The translations under genes and the position numbers were made by a program. The notes below the pieces were generated by a model, which was not told the origin of the DNA, made no database searches, and was given only the letters and a program-made list of their open reading frames with translations. From Stutzerimonas stutzeri (GTDB lineage Bacteria; Pseudomonadota; Gammaproteobacteria; Pseudomonadales; Pseudomonadaceae): a DNA stretch of 64,000 nt. Below, one piece after another: positions 1 to 9,103 of this stretch (position 1 is its first letter; each line of letters begins with the position of its first letter). Location: the NCBI RefSeq assembly GCF_000219605.1, contig NC_015740.1, positions 434,001 to 498,000 of the forward strand. Direction: 5' to 3'.

Positions 1-1082
1 AAACCGCCAGCGGCTTCCTCGCGCTCATCGTCGCGGTGACTGGCGTGGCGGTTCTGCTCGGGGTGGCCATTGCCGTCGTAATCATCCGCAAGCTGCGCTC
101 GACCCTTGGCGCCGAGCCCGACGAGGTGGCCCGCGTGATCGGCAACCTGGCCAATGGCGATCTCGGCCAGGTAATCGTCACCCCGTACCCGGACAGCGTC
201 ATGGGGGCGACCGCCAAGATGGCCAGCCGCCTCACCGCAATCATTGCCGAGGTGCGCGCTGCCGCCGACGGCGTCGGTGTCGCTTCGGGCGAGCTGCGTA
301 CCTCGTCTGCGAACAGCAATCAGCAGATCCAGCATCAGTCGGCCGAGGCCGAGCAAGTGGCCACGGCGATCAATCAGATGGCCACGACGGTGAACGAGGT
401 GGCGAGCTTCGCCGCCCGCGCCGCCGCAGCGGCGAAGAGCGCCGACGAGCAGGTCGAGACCGGTACGCGAATCGTCGGCGAAACAGCCGTCTCCATCCAT
501 AACCTGGCCAAAGTGCTGGAAAGCGCGACCGAAACCGTCAACCAGGTCTCGGCGCAAAGCGGCGATATCGAAAAGATCCTGCAGGTCATCACCGCGATCG
601 CCGAGCAGACCAACCTGCTCGCGCTCAATGCGGCGATCGAGGCGGCGCGTGCCGGCGAGCATGGTCGCGGCTTCGCAGTGGTGGCCGACGAGGTGCGCTC
701 GCTGGCCAACCGCACGCAGCTGTCGTCCAGCGAAATCAGCGAGATGATCGCCTCGCTGCAGGCTGGCGCCGGCAGAGCGGTGGAGGTGATGCAGTCGAGC
801 AAGCAACTGGCGCAGCAGACCGTCGAGCAGACGCTGCAGGCGGAGAATGCGCTGGCCAAGATTCGTCAGGAAGTGGGTTCGATCAACGAAATGAACGCGC
901 AGATCGCGACGGCTTCCGAGGAGCAGGGTGCAGTGGCGGAAGAGGTCAATCAGAGTGTCACGCGCATCCACGACTCCACCGTCGCCAGTTCCGCCGCCTC
1001 GAACCAGGTGGCGTCTTCCAGCCAGGACCTGACCCTGCTCGCCGAGGAGCTGAATCGCAAGGTCAACTACTTCCGCGGTTGA
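1..1082 (+). CDS. Methyl-accepting chemotaxis protein, 3' part (5' end outside window)
   Basis: The reading frame is open from base 3, so the true start lies upstream. The visible part begins in a transmembrane segment (up to about base 95). A degenerate HAMP-like stretch follows, then a long coiled-coil signalling domain. The hairpin tip shows the hallmark run [20 protein letters not shown] followed by [15 protein letters not shown], which binds CheA/CheW. The protein ends with FRG and TGA. Its role is membrane chemoreception controlling CheA; the ligand domain is not in the window, so the signal is unknown. A strong hairpin terminator follows 20 bases after the stop and is shared with the convergent transporter gene. 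Confidence 0.95.
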   Translation, partial: TASGFLALIVAVTGVAVLLGVAIAVVIIRKLRSTLGAEPDEVARVIGNLANGDLGQVIVTPYPDSVMGATAKMASRLTAIIAEVRAAADGVGVASGELRTSSANSNQQIQHQSAEAEQVATAINQMATTVNEVASFAARAAAAAKSADEQVETGTRIVGETAVSIHNLAKVLESATETVNQVSAQSGDIEKILQVITAIAEQTNLLALNAAIEAARAGEHGRGFAVVADEVRSLANRTQLSSSEISEMIASLQAGAGRAVEVMQSSKQLAQQTVEQTLQAENALAKIRQEVGSINEMNAQIATASEEQGAVAEEVNQSVTRIHDSTVASSAASNQVASSSQDLTLLAEELNRKVNYFRG

Positions 1083-1101
1083 TGACCCGTTGGCTGAACA
1101 G

Positions 1102-1131
1102 AAAAGCCCCGACCACAAGGCCGGGGCTTTT
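1102..1131. terminator. Bidirectional rho-independent terminator
   Basis: A 10-bp stem (1102-1111 pairing with 1122-1131) begins with AAAAGCCCCG and ends with CGGGGCTTTT. It therefore has a T run on either strand. It lies between the convergent chemoreceptor gene and the 2-hydroxycarboxylate transporter gene. Confidence 0.9.
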
Positions 1132-1157
1132 CACTTTCCGACGATCTGGAATGCCGG

Positions 1158-2471
1158 TCAGGTAAAGAACAGCGGCACCACGACGCTGGAAATCAGCAGG
1201 ATCAATGCACCGCCCAGGCGCGAGGAGATCTGCGCGAAGGGCATCAGCGACATGCGTCGGGCGGCGGAGAGCACCGCGACGTCACCGGTGCCGCCCATGT
1301 TGGCCATGCACAGGCCGGCGGTGATGGCCGACTCGATCGGATAGAAGCCCACCAGTTTGCCCACCAGGCCGGCGCCGAACGCCGCACCGGCAACCACGGC
1401 GAAAACGATCAGCACATAGGTCAGCGAGATGGCGCCGATCACCTGGCCGAGGTCGGTGAAGGCCACGCCGATGCCGAACAGCAGGGCGAAGGTCCAGTTG
1501 CGTGCGACGAAGCGGAACCACTGGGAGGCGGCGTCGTTGATCGACTCGGGCACCAGGTTGCTGATCTTGAGCAGCGCCACCAGCACGATCATCAGTGCAT
1601 AGGGATGCAACGGCACGAACTTGCCGAGGATCTGCCCGGCGATGAAGAAGCTCAGTGCCGCGACCAGACCGATGCCCAGCGCGGGTAGGGTGATCGGGCC
1701 TTCCTTGTCGCTGACATCCACGCCCGGCATCATCTGGCCGTTGCCGGTCAGTGACGGGTAGCGATTGCCCAGGCCGTTGAGCATTCCGGCGATGATGATC
1801 GCGAAGACATTGCCCAGGGCCAGGGCCGGCACCAGGATCGAGATGTAGTAGCTGGCCGGCTGTCCGAGCAGCTGCTCGTAGATCTGGCTCATCGGTACCG
1901 CACCGGCACCCATGCCGCCGCCCATGATCGGCATGGCGATGACCACCACCGCATCCTGCGGCGAGAAACCGAGCAGCGCGCCCACGGCCATGGCGAACAG
2001 CGCCGCGAACAGCACCGAGCAGAGCAGCGGCAGCGCATAGCGCGAGCCGACCTTGACCAGCACCTTGGCATCCATGCCGAGGATGCTGCCGGTGATCAGC
2101 GCGGCGATATAGAAGTCGAGAAAGCCGCCGCCCTTCATGAAGCTGGCTACGTCGTCCGCCACCGCCTTGGGCAGCCAGCCGAAATAGACCATGGCCGCGG
2201 CACCGAACAGCGCCAGGATCGCGCCGCCGCCCAGGTAGGTCTTGATGATCGGCAAGCGGTCGCCGGCAAAGCCGAGCAATTCGCCTAGCAGCATCATCAC
2301 CAGCAACGCGCCGATCATCCCGCTGGGCAGGGTATCGGTAGCGATGGCGGCGGCCATGACGAGCAGGGCGATGGCGAACAGTGGCAGCGGCAGGTTGAAG
2401 ATGCGCTGGGAAAACACGGACAGGGACGGGTTGCAGTCAGGCACGGCAGTGCTCAACGGGGTCCGATTCAT
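1158..2471 (-). CDS. maeN: 2-hydroxycarboxylate:Na+ symporter (malate/citrate type, CitS/MaeN family)
   Basis: This is a 437-residue inner-membrane protein with about a dozen hydrophobic segments. It shows the two family signature loops, a GGGMGAG run near residue 180 and NMGGTGDV near residue 390, which correspond to the paired GGxG re-entrant loops of CitS-type transporters. Length matches the family. Known members import malate, citrate or related 2-hydroxycarboxylates with sodium. The start is followed by a cytoplasmic tail before the first membrane segment. It is divergent from a CitA/CitB-type two-component system, the usual regulator for such transporters, which supports a C4/C6-acid uptake role. 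The exact substrate and the symbol maeN are inferred, not shown. Confidence 0.85.
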   Translation of the reverse strand: MNRTPLSTAVPDCNPSLSVFSQRIFNLPLPLFAIALLVMAAAIATDTLPSGMIGALLVMMLLGELLGFAGDRLPIIKTYLGGGAILALFGAAAMVYFGWLPKAVADDVASFMKGGGFLDFYIAALITGSILGMDAKVLVKVGSRYALPLLCSVLFAALFAMAVGALLGFSPQDAVVVIAMPIMGGGMGAGAVPMSQIYEQLLGQPASYYISILVPALALGNVFAIIIAGMLNGLGNRYPSLTGNGQMMPGVDVSDKEGPITLPALGIGLVAALSFFIAGQILGKFVPLHPYALMIVLVALLKISNLVPESINDAASQWFRFVARNWTFALLFGIGVAFTDLGQVIGAISLTYVLIVFAVVAGAAFGAGLVGKLVGFYPIESAITAGLCMANMGGTGDVAVLSAARRMSLMPFAQISSRLGGALILLISSVVVPLFFT

Positions 2472-2617
2472 TGTTGTACTCCTTCGAACGCGGCAGCCAG
2501 GCGGCGCGCGTACGGGTCATGGTTGCGATAGCGCCCGATGCGGGCGGACGTGCACAGCCGGACAACCGTGCGGGGCTACCTTAAGCAGAGATGCTTCGCG
2601 GCCAATGTTTGGCGAAG

Positions 2618-2647
2618 TTAAAAAAGCATTACGAAACTAAAAAAAGC
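2618..2647. promoter_or_regulatory. Two A-tract direct repeats in the divergent maeN/kinase intergenic region
   Basis: TAAAAAAGC at 2619-2627 and TAAAAAAAGC at 2638-2647 repeat about 19-20 bp apart, close to two helical turns, in an otherwise GC-rich intergenic region. CitB/DcuR-type regulators are known to bind AT-rich sites, so this is a candidate operator for the adjacent response regulator. No clear -35/-10 pair was identified here. The function is inference. Confidence 0.35.
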
Positions 2648-2738
2648 GCCACCGAGCTTGACCCGCCGGCGCCCCGCTGGCTCGATCCAGCGCTCTATCG
2701 CGGCCCTTGAGCGGCCGCTCAGCCACTGGAGAACGACC

Positions 2739-4346
2739 TTGCGCCTGCGCCTGAACACCCTGATCTCGCTGCTGGTCGCCGTCATGCTGGTGCTGGCCCT
2801 CGGCCTTGCGCTCTGGCTGTTCAACGTGCAGCTGCAGGACACCCTCGAAGAAGGCCAGGCCGCGCGGGTGACCAACGTCGCACAGAGCGTTGCGGCGCGT
2901 GACGACGTGCGCCAGGCACTGGTCGGGATGACCATGGATTTCACAGCCGACAACCCGCTGCAACGCGATATCGACGATCTGCGCCAGCGGCTGGGGGTCG
3001 ATTTCATCGTGGTAATGGATCGGCATGCCCTGCGCCTCACCCATCCGGAACCGGCACGCATCGGCCAGGCCTTTCGCGGTGATGATGAAGGCCCGGCGCT
3101 GGCCGGCGAAACCTACAGTTCGCGCGCCGAAGGCAGCCTGGGTACCAGCATCCGCGGCTTTGCTCCGGTGCTGGACGCACGGGGCGACGTGCTCGGCGCG
3201 GTATCGGTCGGCGTGACCCTGGCCTCACTTGGTGAGCTGCTCAGCGAGCATCGGCGCGACGTGGTGGTCGGCGTGCTCGTGCTGATGCTGCTGACCGTGC
3301 TCGGCGCGCACCTGCTGGCGCGCTATATCAAGCGCGTGCTGTTGGGGCTGGAGCCCTACGAAATCACCCGCCTGGTGGAAGAGCGCCAGGCGATGCTGGC
3401 CTCGGTGCGCGAGGGCGTGCTGGCGGTCGACGATCAGGCGCGCATCACCCTGGTCAACCCGGCCGCGGAGCGCCTGCTGGTCAGCACCGGGCTGGGCAAG
3501 CCTCCGCTGGGGCGGCCGATCGCCGAGTATCTGCCTGCCAGCGGTCTGCCAGAAGTGCTGGCCAGCGCGACCGAGCAGCTGGATCGCGAGTTCAGCCTCA
3601 ACGGCCTGGCCATCCTCGCCAACCGCGCGCCGATTCGTCACCAGGGCCGGGTGATCGGGGCCATCGCCACCTTCCGCGACAAGAGTGAAGTCAACGCGCT
3701 GGCCGAACAGCTGACTGGCGTCAGTCGCTATGCCGAAGCGCTGCGCGCGGCGACCCACGAGTTCAAGAACAAGCTGCACGTGCTGCTCGGGCTGGCGCAG
3801 ATGGGTGATCTGGATGCGCTGCGCGCCTACCTGCGCGACCTCGCCGATCACCAGCTGGCGCCCGCCACGGCGCTGGTGGAGGGTATCGGCGAACCGGTCC
3901 TGGCCGGCTTCCTGCTGGGCAAGCAGAGCGAAGCCCGCGAGCGCGGCATCGTTTTCCAGGTGGAGGTCGAACATCCGGTGCCGGCCGCCGCGCCGGAACG
4001 GATCCACGGCCTGGTGACCATCCTCGGCAACCTGCTGGAGAACGCCTTCGAGGCCGTCGCCGAGCAGGCCGAGCAGCGTGTCAGCCTGACCCTCGACTAC
4101 GACGAGGCGCTGCTCTCGCTGCACGTACAGGACAGCGGCGGCGGCATCCAGCCCGAGGTGCGCGAGCAGATCTTCGAGCGCGGCGTATCGACCAAGGGCG
4201 AGCGGCGCGGCATCGGTCTGGCCGCGGTGCGCGAACAGGTCGACGCCTGGGGCGGTACCCTGGCGGTGTACTCGGAAGCGGGCCGCGGCAGCCTGTTCGA
4301 GGTCGAGCTGCCCTATCGCACCGCCGCCACGGAGGGAACACCATGA
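2739..4346 (+). CDS. CitA/DcuS-type sensor histidine kinase
   Basis: From the TTG at 2739 this is a 535-residue membrane sensor kinase; GGAG lies 7 bases upstream. An earlier in-frame TTG at 2658 has no ribosome site. Order: TM1 (about residues 7-27), a periplasmic PAS-like sensor domain, TM2 (about 174-197), a cytoplasmic PAS domain, the CitA-type phosphoacceptor motif ATHEFKNKLH with the likely phospho-His near residue 340, then the ATPase domain with LGNLLENAFEA, DSGGGI and GIGLAAV. The family senses di- and tricarboxylates directly. Its gene overlaps the response regulator by 4 bases (ATGA) and faces the 2-hydroxycarboxylate symporter, so it most likely controls that transporter. Confidence 0.88.
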   Translation: MRLRLNTLISLLVAVMLVLALGLALWLFNVQLQDTLEEGQAARVTNVAQSVAARDDVRQALVGMTMDFTADNPLQRDIDDLRQRLGVDFIVVMDRHALRLTHPEPARIGQAFRGDDEGPALAGETYSSRAEGSLGTSIRGFAPVLDARGDVLGAVSVGVTLASLGELLSEHRRDVVVGVLVLMLLTVLGAHLLARYIKRVLLGLEPYEITRLVEERQAMLASVREGVLAVDDQARITLVNPAAERLLVSTGLGKPPLGRPIAEYLPASGLPEVLASATEQLDREFSLNGLAILANRAPIRHQGRVIGAIATFRDKSEVNALAEQLTGVSRYAEALRAATHEFKNKLHVLLGLAQMGDLDALRAYLRDLADHQLAPATALVEGIGEPVLAGFLLGKQSEARERGIVFQVEVEHPVPAAAPERIHGLVTILGNLLENAFEAVAEQAEQRVSLTLDYDEALLSLHVQDSGGGIQPEVREQIFERGVSTKGERRGIGLAAVREQVDAWGGTLAVYSEAGRGSLFEVELPYRTAATEGTP

Positions 4347-5068
4347 AAACCGCCCTGCGCGTGCTGATCGTCGAGGACGACCCGATGGTCATGCGCCTGA
4401 ACGTGGACTATCTGGCCCGTCTCGACGGCATCGAGCTGGTCGGCCAGTGTGCCAGCGTGCCGGCGGCACTCGAACTGCTGGCGGACGAGACGGTGGACCT
4501 GCTGCTGCTCGACGTCTACTTGCGCAACCGCTCCGGCCTCGAGGTGCTGTGCTACCTGCGTGCCGAGGATCGCAACACCGATGCCGTGTTGATCACTGCG
4601 GCATCGGAGATCGAGACGGTACGTGCCGCCCAGCGCCTCGGCGCGCGGGATTACCTGGTCAAACCGTTCAGCTTCGAACGCTTCCGCGATGCCGTGGAGA
4701 GCTGCCGGCGCGCCCGTGATGCGCTATCGCGGTTGCCGGAACAGCTCGGCCAGGGCGACATCGACCGGCTGTTCGGCCAGCCTGCCGCGGCGGACGTGCG
4801 TCGTCCCGGTGACCTGCCCAAGGGGCTGACCCCGGCATCGCTGGCCCAAGTGGCGCAGGCGATCCTGGCGCTGGAGGAAGACAGTTTCACCAGCGAAAAC
4901 CTGCTGACCGCCACCGGGATGTCCCGCGTCTCGGTGCGCAAGTACCTCAAGCACCTGACGGACGCGCAGCTGCTGGAGGAATCCTTCCACTACGGGCAGA
5001 TCGGCCGGCCGTCGTTCCGCTATCGCTGCCTCGACCGTGTTGCGCTGCAGCGGCTGGCACAGGGCTGA
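4343..5068 (+). CDS. CitB/DcuR-type response regulator
   Basis: This 241-residue regulator is the partner of the overlapping kinase gene. The N-terminal receiver domain has the acidic pair near residues 11-13, the phosphoacceptor D57 (in LLLLDVYLR) and a conserved Lys in YLVKPF. The C-terminal part (about 160-235) contains a helix-turn-helix of the CitB/DcuR type, with SRVSVRKYLKHL as recognition region. It is predicted to activate the divergent transporter gene when phosphorylated by the kinase. The ATG lies in the ATGA overlap, suggesting translational coupling. Confidence 0.88.
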   Translation: MKTALRVLIVEDDPMVMRLNVDYLARLDGIELVGQCASVPAALELLADETVDLLLLDVYLRNRSGLEVLCYLRAEDRNTDAVLITAASEIETVRAAQRLGARDYLVKPFSFERFRDAVESCRRARDALSRLPEQLGQGDIDRLFGQPAAADVRRPGDLPKGLTPASLAQVAQAILALEEDSFTSENLLTATGMSRVSVRKYLKHLTDAQLLEESFHYGQIGRPSFRYRCLDRVALQRLAQG

Positions 5069-5141
5069 CGGTGGCCCGCCAGCCGGCTAGCCCGTTGAAG
5101 GCGCCTGACCCGCGGCATGGCCAGCCGGGGCGACGGTGGCT

Positions 5142-5588
5142 TTACTGGCGCACCCAGGTCTGGCTGCGACCCAGCGCCTCGATGCCGATGTAGCCGCGTA
5201 CCTCCAGCTTGTTGCCGCCATCCAGCAGCCTGGCCTTGGAGCGGTAGGTCTTGCCCTTGGCCGGGTCGAGGATGGTGCCGTTGCTCCAGACCTGCTCGCC
5301 GTCCGGCTTGAGGTCCCAGAGAATGGTCATGCCGGTGATGGGCTGGTCCTTGCGCTCGCCTTCGCACTCGGTGCACAGCGGGTTCGGGCCATGGTCCGAC
5401 TGCAGGATTTCCACCACCTTGCCGGTCAGGCTGCCATCGGCCGCCTGCTGGATCTCGACGATGGACTTGGGCTTGCCGGTTTCGTCGTCGATGGTCTGCC
5501 AGCGCCCGGCGGGCGAGTCGGCGGCTGAGGCCAGCGAAGAGAATGCGAGCGGCAGGGCCAGCAGCAGGGCGTTGAACAGTGGGCGCAT
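5142..5588 (-). CDS. DUF2147 family secreted protein
   Basis: The gene encodes 148 residues with a clear signal peptide (LLLALPLAFSSLASAA). The mature part begins with SPAGRWQTIDDETGKPKSIV, typical of DUF2147, a small periplasmic family of unknown biochemical role. The ATG at 5588 was chosen because GGAG lies just upstream and the signal peptide follows at once, although the frame is open further upstream. Two Cys in NPLCTECEG could form a disulfide or metal site. It stands alone between the two-component genes and a long intergenic region. Confidence 0.85.
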   Translation of the reverse strand: MRPLFNALLLALPLAFSSLASAADSPAGRWQTIDDETGKPKSIVEIQQAADGSLTGKVVEILQSDHGPNPLCTECEGERKDQPITGMTILWDLKPDGEQVWSNGTILDPAKGKTYRSKARLLDGGNKLEVRGYIGIEALGRSQTWVRQ

Positions 5589-6051
5589 GGTTTCTCCAGT
5601 GATCGAATAGGTGGCACCGACTCTATCACCGGCGATACAGCCCGGTTGCGGCTTGCCGGCTGACCGGTTGGTTCTCGTCACATACGCCCTTTTAGTCGTC
5701 CTGTTTCGGCTGGGTTCGGCATGGCTGAGGGCAAATCGGCGGTGAAGGCGATGTCGCGCCTGCGCGCGTGGCTGACTCGCGGGGCCACTAAGCTGGCCTG
5801 CAGCGCGAGTCTGCATGCCATTCCGTACCGCTAGACTGTTCCGTCGCCAGAACAACAAGAAGAGAGACCCTCGTGAACGTCGCCCTTACGCTGCATCCGC
5901 TTCATCTCAACGAAAAGACCCCTATCGAGGGGCAGCCCCGTATTGGTCTGCCTGCCGGTTTTCGGCCGGTTACTGCCTTCACCTGGAAGGGCACGGCCGC
6001 AGGCGCGGGCGTGCCGGGGAGCGCTGGCAGTAGTGACGCGAGCTACCGCGT
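5589..6051. other. 463-base intergenic region
   Basis: No confident gene was found. It holds the promoter side of the DUF2147 gene (minus strand) and the leader of the hydrolase gene (plus strand). A GTG-started 60-codon frame at 5873-6055 ends in an ATGA overlap with the hydrolase start. Its weak ribosome site and unremarkable composition make it only a possible leader peptide. A small hairpin (CCCCT-ATCG-AGGGG, 5919-5932) lies inside that frame. Confidence 0.5.
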
Positions 6052-6933
6052 ATGAGCACCGAAGGCATGGCACTGGACACGTGGCGCGCGAACGCTCGCG
6101 AATTCTCGTTCGGCGGCAAGCGCATTCGCTACTGGACGGCCGGCGAAGGTGAGCCGCTGCTGTTGATCCATGGCTTTCCCACCGCCAGCTGGGACTGGCA
6201 CAAGGTCTGGCAGCCGCTGGCGGCGCGTTACCGGCTGATTGCCTGCGACATGCTCGGCTTCGGCTATTCGGCCAAGCCGCGCGGGCACACCTACAGCCTG
6301 ATCGAACAGGCTGACCTGCAGCAGGCACTGCTGGCGGAGCTGGGTATCGGCGGTGCGATCCATGTGCTGGCGCATGACTATGGCGACAGCGTCGCCCAGG
6401 AGCTGCTGACGCGGCACTGTGAAGGGCGCATCGCACTGGCCAGCTGCGTGTTCCTCAATGGCGGGCTGTTCCCTGAAACCCATCATCTGGTGCGGGTGCA
6501 GAAACTGCTGCTCGGCCCGTTCGGCTTTCTGCTCGGCCGGCTGTTCTCGCGGCGTACGCTAGGGGCGACCTTCGGCCGGGTGTTCGGTGCGCAGACGCAG
6601 CCGAGCGATGCCGAACTGGACGATTACTGGCGACTGATCGCCGAAGGCAACGGACCTGCGGTGATGCACCGGCTGATCCGCTACATGCCGGAGCGGGTCG
6701 CACAACGCGAGCGATGGGTGGCGGCCATGCAGCGCGGCGATGTGCCGATGCGGGTGATCGACGGCGCGGCCGATCCGATCTCCGGCGCGCACATGGTGGC
6801 CCGCTACCGCGAGCTGATTCCCGCGCCCGACACCGTGCTGCTGGAGGGCATCGGTCACTACCCGCAGGTCGAGGCGCCAGAGCGGGTGCTCGAACACTAC
6901 TTTGCCTTCAGGCAGGGACTGCACGGGCGGTGA
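6052..6933 (+). CDS. MEST/PEG1-like alpha/beta hydrolase (Asp nucleophile)
   Basis: This is a 293-residue cytoplasmic alpha/beta-hydrolase-fold enzyme. The oxyanion-loop motif is HGFP (40-43). The nucleophile elbow is AHDYGDS with Asp109, as in haloalkane dehalogenases and epoxide hydrolases, rather than the usual Ser. The other likely triad members are D241 (DGAADPIS) and H269 (GIGHYPQ). The stretch NGGLFPETHHLVRVQKLLLG and the HDYGD elbow match vertebrate MEST (PEG1) as I remember it, so this is a bacterial member of that subfamily. The natural substrate is unknown. It is not obviously part of an operon. Downstream lies a terminator belonging to the opposite-strand DUF4168 gene. Confidence 0.82.
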   Translation: MSTEGMALDTWRANAREFSFGGKRIRYWTAGEGEPLLLIHGFPTASWDWHKVWQPLAARYRLIACDMLGFGYSAKPRGHTYSLIEQADLQQALLAELGIGGAIHVLAHDYGDSVAQELLTRHCEGRIALASCVFLNGGLFPETHHLVRVQKLLLGPFGFLLGRLFSRRTLGATFGRVFGAQTQPSDAELDDYWRLIAEGNGPAVMHRLIRYMPERVAQRERWVAAMQRGDVPMRVIDGAADPISGAHMVARYRELIPAPDTVLLEGIGHYPQVEAPERVLEHYFAFRQGLHGR

Positions 6934-7020
6934 CCGCTGCCGCACCTCTGCCCAACGCTTCTCGAAGCACGCCGCTGTTGAAGCGTGGCGTATCAGGTTG
7001 TCGTTATCCAAAACCCAAAG

Positions 7021-7049
7021 AGCCCCGCCGGCATCGGCCGGACGGGGCT
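7021..7049 (-). terminator. Terminator of the DUF4168 gene
   Basis: AGCCCCG (7021-7027) pairs with CGGGGCT (7043-7049), with a further inner CCGG/CCGG pairing. On the minus strand it is followed by CTTTGGGTTTT. It lies 45 bases after the DUF4168 stop and may also stop hydrolase transcripts. Confidence 0.7.
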
Positions 7050-7093
7050 CCGATCGTTCGGGCGAGCTGCTCTGGCAGCAGCGCCGGGACGGC

Positions 7094-7483
7094 TTACTGC
7101 ATCATCGCAATCACGCGGTTGCGCAGCTCCGGGTCGGTCTGCACGGCTTCGTTGATGGCGTTGTATTCCTCGATGCTGATGTTGTTTTCCTCGATCACAC
7201 CAAGCATTTTCTCGTTGGCCTGCTGCTGAAGGTCGCGGGCCTTGTTGGCGTCTTCGGTCTGTTGCAGCTTGCCGGTGAACTCCTCGCGGATCTGCATGAT
7301 CTCGCCGAGCGACTCGGCGAAGCTTTCCAGTTTCTTTTCACTGAACTGCTGCGTTTGCGCGCCAGCGGCGGGCTGGGCAGCGGGTGCCGGGTTGGCTGAT
7401 TGGGCCGATGCGAGGGGGGCGGCCAGGCCGAGGAACAGCGAAAAGATACCGGCGAAGGCGAGACGAGCGTTGTGCTGGGTCAT
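7094..7483 (-). CDS. DUF4168 family secreted protein
   Basis: The gene encodes about 129 residues with an N-terminal signal peptide ending near AGIFSLFLGLAAPLASAQ. An Ala/Pro-rich spacer and a helical DUF4168 domain (QFSEKKLESFAESLGEIMQI through IEEYNAINEAVQTDPELRNR) follow. The ATG at 7483 is preferred because AGGA lies 6 bases upstream; the ATG at 7489 abuts that ribosome site. The protein is likely periplasmic or exported; its function is unknown. A near-consensus sigma-54 promoter lies 37 bases upstream, and the divergent genes encode a kinase and a sigma-54 activator, so regulation by that pair is likely. Confidence 0.85.
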   Translation of the reverse strand: MTQHNARLAFAGIFSLFLGLAAPLASAQSANPAPAAQPAAGAQTQQFSEKKLESFAESLGEIMQIREEFTGKLQQTEDANKARDLQQQANEKMLGVIEENNISIEEYNAINEAVQTDPELRNRVIAMMQ

Positions 7484-7519
7484 GTTCATTCCTGCTTCGG
7501 TTAAAGACGGGTTCGCTGG

Positions 7520-7535
7520 TGCAGTAGCCGTGCCA
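7520..7535 (-). promoter_or_regulatory. Sigma-54 (-24/-12) promoter for the DUF4168 gene
   Basis: On the minus strand the sequence is TGGCACG-GCTA-CTGCA. It matches the sigma-54 consensus TGGCACG-N4-TTGCA at all but one base. The -12 GC falls about 38 bases before the ATG at 7483, leaving a short leader. An imperfect inverted repeat ATGTCATT-N6-AATGGCAT at 7553-7574 lies upstream and could be an activator site. The adjacent divergent operon encodes an NtrC-type regulator. Confidence 0.75.
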
Positions 7536-7631
7536 GCTTTCGATAAAAGTTCATGTCATTGATTTGAATGGCATTTTTCGTTTCGTCGGGGTGCGGTGGA
7601 CCTGTCGGGCAGCGGTCTGTAGTGTGCCGGT

Positions 7632-9103
7632 ATGACACATGTATCACTCTGGCAGCGGCCAGCCAGTCTGCGCGGCGCGCTCTTGCTCAAGGTCATCGTG
7701 CCGCTCATGGCAATCATGTTCGGCTTCAGTTCGGTGGTGCTCTGGACGGTGGAGCGCAACAGCGAGCGGCGGCTGCAGGCCGAGGTGGAGCTGGTGGCGC
7801 GGGCGGTGCGCCTGCCGCTGAGCGCCAGCCTGGAGAAGAACCATGAGCGCACCCTGCAGCAGGTGCTGGAATCGGTGCTTGGCGTCGGCCGCGTCTATGG
7901 CGCCTACGTCTACGACCGTGACGGCAAGCTGGCTGCCTATGCCGGTGCGGTGGAGCCGGATCAGGATGCGTCGGCGATTCAGCAGCTCACCGAAGGCGGC
8001 GAGCTGACCGGCGAGTACCAGCGCATCAACGGTCGCCCGGTGTATTCCTATTTCGTTCCGCTGGAAGAGAGCGGTGGGCAGATCAATGGCCTGCTGCAGG
8101 TGACCCGGCGCTGGGGTGACTTCGAACGCGACATCCGTCGCCTGCGGCTGATCGCTGCCGGGCCTGGGCGGCTTGCTCGCCGGGGTGGCGCTGGTGGTGA
8201 TCCTGCTCGGTCACCGCTCCGCGGTGGGCAAGCATCTGCAGCAGCTGGCACGCAGCATGGAGCGCGTCGCGGCCGGCGAGCGCGAGCATCGTGCGCCGCG
8301 CAGCGGGCCGCAGGAGATCATGGTGCTGTCCGGCGCGTTGAACCAGATGCTCGACAGCATCGCCGCCGCCGAACGCCAGGTCGCCGAGCAGCAGGCCCGC
8401 GAGGAGCAGTTGCAGGCGCGCCTGCGTCAGAGCCAGCAGCTGGCGGCAGTGGGGCGGCTGGCGGCCGGCGTGGCCCACGAGCTGGGCAGCCCGCTGAGCG
8501 TGATCGATGGCAAGGCGCAGCGGGTGTTGCGCGACGACGAGCTGGCCGAAAGCCATCGCCGCGCGCTGTTGCAGATTCGCCAGCAGGTGGCGCGGCTTAG
8601 CGCGATCGTCCGTCAGCTGCTGGATTTCGGCCGGGCCGCCGGCTCACCCCCGCGCCGTGTGCCGGCCGAGGTGCTGGCGCATTCGGCCGCTGCGGCGGTG
8701 GCCGACGAGCTGGCCGCGCTCGAAGTCCGCCTGCAGCTGCAGGCGCCGCCGCAGACACTGCATTGCCGGGTCGACCCGCCGCGTTTCGAGCAGGCGCTGA
8801 CCAATCTGTTGCGCAACGCCGCCCAGGCCAGCCCGGGAGGCGAGGTACGGCTGAGCTGGTGGGGCGACGGTCGCGAGTTGTTCATGCAGGTCGAGGATGA
8901 CGGCCCGGGCATTACTGAAAGCCATCGCGGAGCGCTGTTCGAGCCGTTCTTCACCACCAAGGCGGTGGGCGAAGGCAGCGGCCTCGGCCTGGCTGTGGCC
9001 CATGGGGTGGTCAGCGAGTGCGGCGGGCGTATCGAGCTGGTCCACGGCCGGCTGCCGGGTGCGGCATTTCGCATCGCGCTGCCATTGAGCGAGGAGGAGA
9101 ATC

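Noticed and set aside
5589..5858. A 90-residue N-terminal extension of the DUF2147 protein
   Set aside because: The signal peptide starts exactly at the internal ATG at 5588 with a good ribosome site, so the extension is not translated.
5919..5932. Small CCCCT-ATCG-AGGGG hairpin as a terminator
   Set aside because: The stem is only 5 bp and no T-run follows on either strand.
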